From contig JAANDG010000159.1 in NCBI GenBank assembly GCA_036852015.1, positions 62,001 to 126,000 of the forward strand: DNA of 64,000 nucleotides. Direction: 5' to 3'. Shown one piece after another: positions 58,121-64,000 of the stretch (the first letter of the stretch is position 1; every line of letters starts with the position of its first letter). This DNA comes from Pelodera strongyloides. Taxonomy: Eukaryota; Nematoda; Chromadorea; Rhabditida; Rhabditidae. The position numbers and the translations under genes are program-made. The notes under the pieces are model-generated. The model saw nothing but the letters and a program-made list of their open reading frames with translations, did not search any database and was not told the origin of the DNA.

Positions 58121-60190
58121 TTAGCATGAGATGACAAAAGAGTCCTCGTAGCCTTCTTTCGGGATGTAGATCTCGACCTGAATTGTGGTATGTTTTACAC
58201 ATAAACTATCAGAAACTAATTTAAATTTTTTTCATCGGAAGTCCTGAAAGCTACTGTAAAGATGGTGTTCACCAATTTCTAGCTCTATATCTACACTGGT
58301 TTATTTTGCATCATTAATCTGTCAAACAATATTTCGATAAAAGATTGTTTGATACAAATTTCAAAATCAATTATTTTCGCTACCTTCTCTCCCTACGAGA
58401 AAGTAGTTATAAGCTCACATTATTTTCGTCCAACTCCAATCGGGCATCGATTTTTTCGTCGAGTCTCAAATAAGGGGGCAGGAGGACGGCCGCGATAAAG
58501 TCCTGTTCAGCAATAGAACCGGCATAGATCTGACAGATATCAATGTTGATTGGTTCAATACTGATCATCACTCTATATGAATACCAGAAGGTATACTACT
58601 TGTCTAGGAGAAGTGATCTCACGAATACTATTTTTTTATCAAAAAAATTGCACCAAAAGATATGAGTGAGCTCCTTCGAAATAAGTTGCACAAAATAAGG
58701 GAAGCAGGAACATTAAAGCTGTCAAATAACTTTACAAACAATATATTTAAGTGAACATTAATTTGTCCACCTGTATAAACTCTTTGTGCCTTGCAAATAC
58801 TAATACAGTCAGGCCGTTCCAATCCAAATTTCGTTTCGTGGGAAGAGGTCGTTGTGCCCGTCGATCCGATGTTATATAATACTAAAGATAAAAATGGCGT
58901 TGAGCAAAATCTTTATAAAATTAGACAGTTCGATTTACAAGTAAGCTTGGCTTGCTGTCGAGCTTCTTGTCAATTCTTGAGGTTTTCAAATTTTTTCCGT
59001 GTAAGTTAAGCATTCTGATGAATTCCTACTAGCTAACAATACTAACAAGAACCGTACCTTTCCATTGTTGTTCACTGTTACGTGGGTCAATACTACTCCA
59101 CGAGGTTCAAATTCGTTTGCGATTAATTTTATAACCAACTTTTTATCACCGGATTCTTGTCTTTTTGTGACCGCAAAGTACAGGTTACTTCCTAAATAAT
59201 ACTTCGAAGCTGCTTCAATTGATACAAAGCGAACATATTTGTGACTATCAAATATGAACGAATAAGACGATAAGCCCAAGCAAGTACATAGAAGAATGCG
59301 GCCGGCACATTCATTCAAGAAAGTTTATGTCTAATATATCTGTATACAAATAAAAAATAAACTATTATTATTATAAAACTATACCGTGTTTTAGCATGCA
59401 TTCCGGCCGATCGTCATCAGTCAAAAACATTTGAAAATGTCTTACTATTGACGTTGCTTCAGGAGTGGCCTAAAATTTATAGCAAACTGGGAAATTGTAA
59501 ATAAAGAGCATTACATGTAATTTTGTTTATATATTTGCCTCTTCTAGGCTAGGTACAGGTTCACGGAATGCGGACGCAAGGACATATGGCACGATCTACC
59601 CTACGCTGTAGCTACAAAATTTATCAGTACGTGAGTCCTTCGCTACCCAAACTTTGAACCTTATCTATCGTATGTGCCGAAGCAGTAGGCTTTCCTTAAG
59701 CTGTGTATTATCAAATTAAGTTGTAAATCTTTCAGCTAACCACTCCAAATGTCATAGCGTGGGCGCCGAGCCGTCCGGAAGTGACCAGAAGTTGCCGGCC
59801 AATGTAGATATACGAACCATCCGGGTTGTGACTGAAATGGATGCGCAATCAAGATTCTCTTCTCACTATTAGTATAACTATTTACCGACGCGGTTAACAT
59901 GTCGTATGGTATGGTTTGTGTTCTAAACATACGATATGAGCTTACGCTATTGTCACTGCAAAATACGGTTTGTCTTTGAGTCCTGGCACGCTAAGAACTG
60001 GTACTTCCTCCTCCTCGGCGTTCTAAGAGCATAATGGAGTAATTAGTATTTTTTGTTTGAGCTAATCTATTTCTGGTATAAATTATTTTATCCGAGAAAA
60101 AGAGAATGAGGGAGAGATGAGTGAAACGAAGAGAAGGAGAGACATGCGGAGATAGACATAGAGCAGAGAGATTGGGAAGCACGAGAGAGG

Positions 60191-60223
<33 letters not shown>

Positions 60224-61074
60224 TGGGAGAGAGAGAGAGAGAAGTCCAACTGCATAAACTAACTTACCGCACTTGTCACTGTCTGCGTTATCGTGGTCGT
60301 GCAATCGAAAACATCTTTCTTTTTGATGTCGCCCTTCTGTAATCAAGTATACTATTACGACACGGTGAATTATGACCATAAAAAACTACGTCAATTATAA
60401 AATAACGACAACCTTGAGTATCTGTATACGGTATACCTTTACTTTTCTCTAACACTTATTTTATTACAACACGGTGAATTATGACCAGACTACCTCAATT
60501 ATAAAATAACAACATCTTTGTAACATTTTCCGAGAAGTAAAAATAGTATTAGATTATTATATCATACCACAGGACGAGCTGTTTCCGAAGAAGAATCGAG
60601 AATTATCCCCAGCTTCCCATCTTTGAAACTTCCACGGAAGTAAATATTTTGTCTGAAATACTCAAAGAAACTTAGAAACATGAATATATCGAGTAACCAC
60701 CATTTACACTCAGGTTCAGGTGCTTGTCACGTTCTTACGTGAATTGAAGTACATTGTAATAAAAAGCCATAATAGAAATATATACATTGTAATACAGAGT
60801 GTTCCTATTCTGTAGCATATGATATGTATGTGCACTATTTGTAGGCTATGTTTTCCATCATCAGATGTACACCTTTTGGATAGAATAAATGAACAAATAA
60901 GGTAAAAAAGTGGACGAAAAGCTCACGGTTGCGTTCGTTTTTCCGGTTTGATTGAAAGTACAAAAAGGTCCAATTTGATAGTGTCACTCGATTTTAAATT
61001 CTTTATTTTCCGACACTCTGGCTGGAGACTGTCGTTTTCGTTGGGCGGCTGGAAGATGCTATGGTACGGCAGTT

Positions 61075-61170
<96 letters not shown>

Positions 61171-63952
61171 CATACCTAGAGATCTTCAGAGAGTGGAGGG
61201 AAAGAGGGAACGAGACTGCGGTATAGCTAGCGACAGGCAGGGAGTGTGACACTCCCTCCAGGAACTCGCGAGTGCACTGACAATGAGCATACTTTCGCGA
61301 AAAGCTGGCAACGAAATGGCGAAAACACTTCAGCACAGTTATCACGCCTGCTATTTTCGCGCCGGAGTTTCGCCGTGTACGACCCGAGTTTCTTCAGCGC
61401 AGGAAAATGCCTCATTGCACTGCAGATATATGAATGAGGTCTATTTTTTTCTGTAAAACACTTACCAAAATCGGTTGCGGATGCTTGTTCCTATACCTTT
61501 CTCGCCCACCATCAAAATAGTGGAAATATGCATAAATTGTCAAAACAACCAGAAGAGCGAGAAGTAGTACATATGCAATACCGAGGAGAATCCACAACCT
61601 TAATATTTCAGTTAAAGCGATACAACAGCTGGTTTTTGAGAGATATAGTGGAGTTTGTAAATATTTAAGGGAGAGCAAATTTGCGCAACACTGCGATTTT
61701 TTCTTCAATCATATGCAGCCGCGTAGAGCATATGGCGTTGCAGTTGTCTTCCATACAGTCGATACTTTTCAAAGAGATTTAATGTAATACATATATCTAT
61801 TAGGTTTTTCTTGGAACTATCACTGGATGGCTTACCACAATAAATTTGATTCCTCTACTTTGATGATCTTTTTTGGAGGTACAGGTTTCATCAGCTGAAA
61901 TAAGATTTTTTAATTTTAGTTCACATTGATCGAAATAAAAAACGATTTCCCTTACAGCCCTACTGTAATGGATTTGCTAAGTTCTCTTTTTAAATATGTA
62001 TATGAATGTTGACGTTTTACTCACATCCTCTTCTTATCGCATTATTTTTGTGCAGTAAATTCTCTATGAGTTACAATTCAGTTAACCGGAATAAAGTTCA
62101 AATTAAACTTGTCACCTTGCACGCTGGAGTCAAGTAATACTTCGGGTACGGAAGACAGTTTTGTTTGTAGAAAACGGGCACCAAATCGTTGAAAACTTGC
62201 TGAAGTAGGCATTTTTACTTCAAAACTGCGAAGAAATTTTTTTTCGAGAAATTATTGTTGAAGCGAAAATCATTGTTTATGCCACGGTTCCGATTAACGC
62301 GTTTACTATGGAAAAGGCGAACTTTGTAATTTATTTTCTTTCAAGTGGGTAATTGTAGACAACTTTTGTTATTGTTTCCTTAATGGGGAACTCGCATTCT
62401 ATTAATACAGCTTAACTTCAAAAAGGGCCTACATATTCCCTTTAACACAACCTACCAACAGACTCAATAATGCAGTGCACTCACCAGTGCCACAATGCAT
62501 ATGTAATCATGGCGCAGAAAATTTCGAAATTTCTTGTCACAGTAAGAAAGTATATATGACAAGAAGACCTGAAGTAAATTTGGTTGAAAATGCGTCAAGC
62601 AAAAAAAATTTTTGTGTGCTCTCCCAAAATAATATTTCTGAAGTCAAGAACCACTTGCAATGTCGCTGCTTTTTTCACATTTTATGAGCGTTTCTGAGTG
62701 CGATGTACAAAATGTATGGGCATGGAGCTACTTCTGTACAGAAAACCCTTTACAAACCAGGTGCCATATCGCTTTAACACTTCAACGACTGAAGTGTGCC
62801 AAAAACACCGTAAGCCAAAATTTGTAATTTATAATATACTTACAAATTCATTTTCCTTGCTTGGTATTTGCGTTCGAACATCTTGTATTACGTTCGCCAA
62901 TTGGTCGCAGTTCTTTTCCTCAAAAAATATATTGTATTAATCTCCGTCATATTTTTATTTAATTTCAGTTTATTTCGGCTTATAACTTCGGTTTGTTCGG
63001 TTTATTTTTATTTAATTTCGGTCTGTCGATGTGCAAACTTTCGTGTGAAAAGAAAGGAGGAGGTTGTTGTATACTAATAATCTAATTATGATAATGACCC
63101 ACCTTGAAAAAGTCGCCCGGACAGAATTCGGCATAAAATTCCAAACAGACTGAACAAGTGTTGTTTTCGTCCACATTTGCGCATGAAGCGATCCGTTTTT
63201 GGTAAACAAATTCACATTGTGGAGTTGCCTTTCTTGGTAGCCGTTCGCAGTCGTATTCAATAACCTGAATAGTTTATGGAACGAAATGTTGCGTTCATCT
63301 TCACCCAGGCCAGGATACCATAACTTGTCATTTTCATTTCCATGGTACAACTGATAGCTTCATAATTCTACAGTGCTGATAATTGTAGTGCCGAAACGGC
63401 GGTTGTAAACCCATTCATAGTTAGAGGCATCAGTATGTTTCATGAAATCTTGGCTTCAACTCATCATAATTTTAACGTAAACCATAAACTTTGTTGAGCA
63501 AACTCTTACCTCGCAAGGTTCTTGTTTGCGTTGCGTTGTGTCACAACTATATTCATTATAAATAATTTCCGCGATTGAGGTGTTATCAATGAAAATGTCT
63601 TCCTGAATTAAAGCTCATGTTGGGTCTTTTTTTGGATCATGCATCATGTTTTATGGAACAATTTCAAGGGAAACTCTCTTCCAGGTTTAAAACCAGATTT
63701 AGTTTCCGAATATGTTAGACAATTAAAATTACAGTATGATGCGAGCATAGACCAAACTTAGGCTACAGACTATGCTGGCACGCGCCAAACAAAAATCTTG
63801 TGAAAGCACATACGTTTTGCATAAAAACGCACATACGTTTTGAAGCACATACTTTTGAAGCCAAAGAAAGCACATACGTTTTGTATAAAGAATTCACAGA
63901 TATATACAGTTTCTTCTGTTGCACAAAAAGCATCGAGTGATAGTGCCATCGC
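58121..63952 (-). CDS. Unrecognised single-pass membrane protein, 3' part of gene
   Basis: Sixteen exons in matching phase: 63878-63952, 63510-63602, 63103-63264, 62844-62918, 62116-62199, 61836-61894, 61466-61598, 60927-61048, 60569-60653, 60268-60336, 59946-60022, 59741-59831, 59385-59469, 59058-59191, 58419-58595, 58121-58177. They give 525 codons; the 5' end lies beyond the right edge. The N-terminal part is Cys-rich (SCDTTQ, EPCE, YDCERL, TCSVCLEFYAEFCPG). A hydrophobic segment (LWILLGIAYVLLLALLVVL, from about residue 184) and basic RERYRNKH follow. The larger C-terminal part is beta-like (KPYFAVTIAHNPDG, GSYIYIGRQLLV, ESGDKKLVIKLIANEF). Possibly a nematode-specific surface protein; function unknown. 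The acceptor of the 62844-62918 exon is atypical (TTTTTTGAG). Confidence 0.75.
58809..58940 (+). other. Exon-like segment in opposite orientation
   Basis: On the + strand an acceptor (ACTAATACAG) and a donor (CAA|GTAAGC) bound a 132-base open block encoding 44 residues (SGRSNPNFVSWEEVVVPV through KIRQFDLQ). Both ends are phase 0, the phase of the host intron between the exons at 59058-59191 and 58419-58595. It may be an exon of this gene that was inverted, or a stray exon of a + strand gene. Confidence 0.55.
60176..60243. repeat. GA microsatellite
   Basis: (GA)n with GGGA interruptions, ending about 25 bases before the 60268-60336 exon. Confidence 0.92.
61081..61169. repeat. (CA)n microsatellite
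   Basis: About 44 uninterrupted CA units in the intron 5' of the 60927-61048 exon (minus strand). Long open frames over it are artefacts. Confidence 0.97.
62296..62444. mobile_element. Partial TTAA element (AGGGAATATGTAGGC family)
   Basis: Right-hand half matching 18310-18458, ending CCTACATATTCCCT-TTAA. The left half is missing. Confidence 0.75.
63790..63883 (-). repeat. Tandem copies of a 5' splice site
   Basis: AAAACGTATGTGC, the donor of the 63878-63952 exon, recurs three more times downstream in the intron, once without the C. Spacings are 25, 16 and 23 bases, so the extra donors are out of frame with each other. Confidence 0.7.
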
Positions 63953-64000
63953 CTGCAAATATTATACAAAGAATTTTTGTTGTATCTTCCTGTGCCTGTA

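Noticed and set aside
59230..59318. Extending the membrane-protein exon upstream to a TTG/ATG near 59318
   Set aside because: Phase agrees only when the acceptor at 59192-59196 is used.
61061..61345. Thr/His and Cys/Val open frames
   Set aside because: Translations of the CA repeat.
62116..62215. Start codon MPTSASF for the right-hand gene
   Set aside because: That frame ends out of phase with the next exon; reading from the internal acceptor CTTCAG gives QVFNDLVPVFYK in phase with both neighbours.

Overview
The window is eukaryotic nuclear DNA with intron-rich genes. Four things suggest a nematode, probably a rhabditid. Splice acceptors are short and end in TTTCAG, with almost no branch or polypyrimidine signal beyond that. 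TTTCAG-type acceptors sit 1-9 bases upstream of several start codons, as expected for spliced-leader addition. Many small introns are under 100 bases, and TTAA-flanked palindromic elements are dense. The nematode call is inference; I cannot name a species. Every multi-exon gene I could assemble reads on the minus strand.

Left to right: (1) 1-3038 is an 18-unit, 169-bp tandem satellite. Its monomer is exon 6 plus most of intron 5 of the aldo-keto reductase gene found 35 kb to the right. (2) 4.7-34.5 kb holds five paralogues of an unfamiliar Cys-rich, B-box zinc-finger gene with a fixed four-exon layout. Copies 1, 3 and 4 are open throughout. Copy 2 lost its first ~28 codons to an inversion that also split a Ty3/gypsy-type retroelement. 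Copy 5 has a one-base frameshift in a homopolymer. Decayed 3' ends of aldo-keto reductase genes lie between copies, so the ancestral duplicated block was probably [reductase - B-box gene]. (3) 36.2-39.6 kb is the one intact reductase gene: 11 exons, 327 codons, complete catalytic tetrad. (4) 42.0-56.0 kb is a plasma-membrane Ca2+-ATPase gene that I could trace through 32 exons (1269 codons). (5) 58.1-63.95 kb, running off the right edge, is an unrecognised single-pass membrane protein with a Cys-rich N-terminal region. One exon-like segment in it lies in the opposite orientation.

Mobile DNA fills most of the rest: one rearranged LTR element, two LINE 3' ends and a LINE relic, a tRNA-derived SINE with a 9-bp target duplication, and more than a dozen TTAA-flanked palindromic elements. 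Paralogous flanks in the same window supply matching empty sites for several insertions. Long GA/CT, CA and poly-T tracts are common.

Gene models come from reading exons, phases and GT/AG sites by eye. Phase agrees at every junction listed, but no transcript evidence was available. Assignments to the Ca2+-ATPase, aldo-keto reductase, B-box and Ty3/gypsy families rest on recognisable motifs. The B-box genes' Cys-rich N-terminal region and the right-hand membrane protein match nothing I can name.
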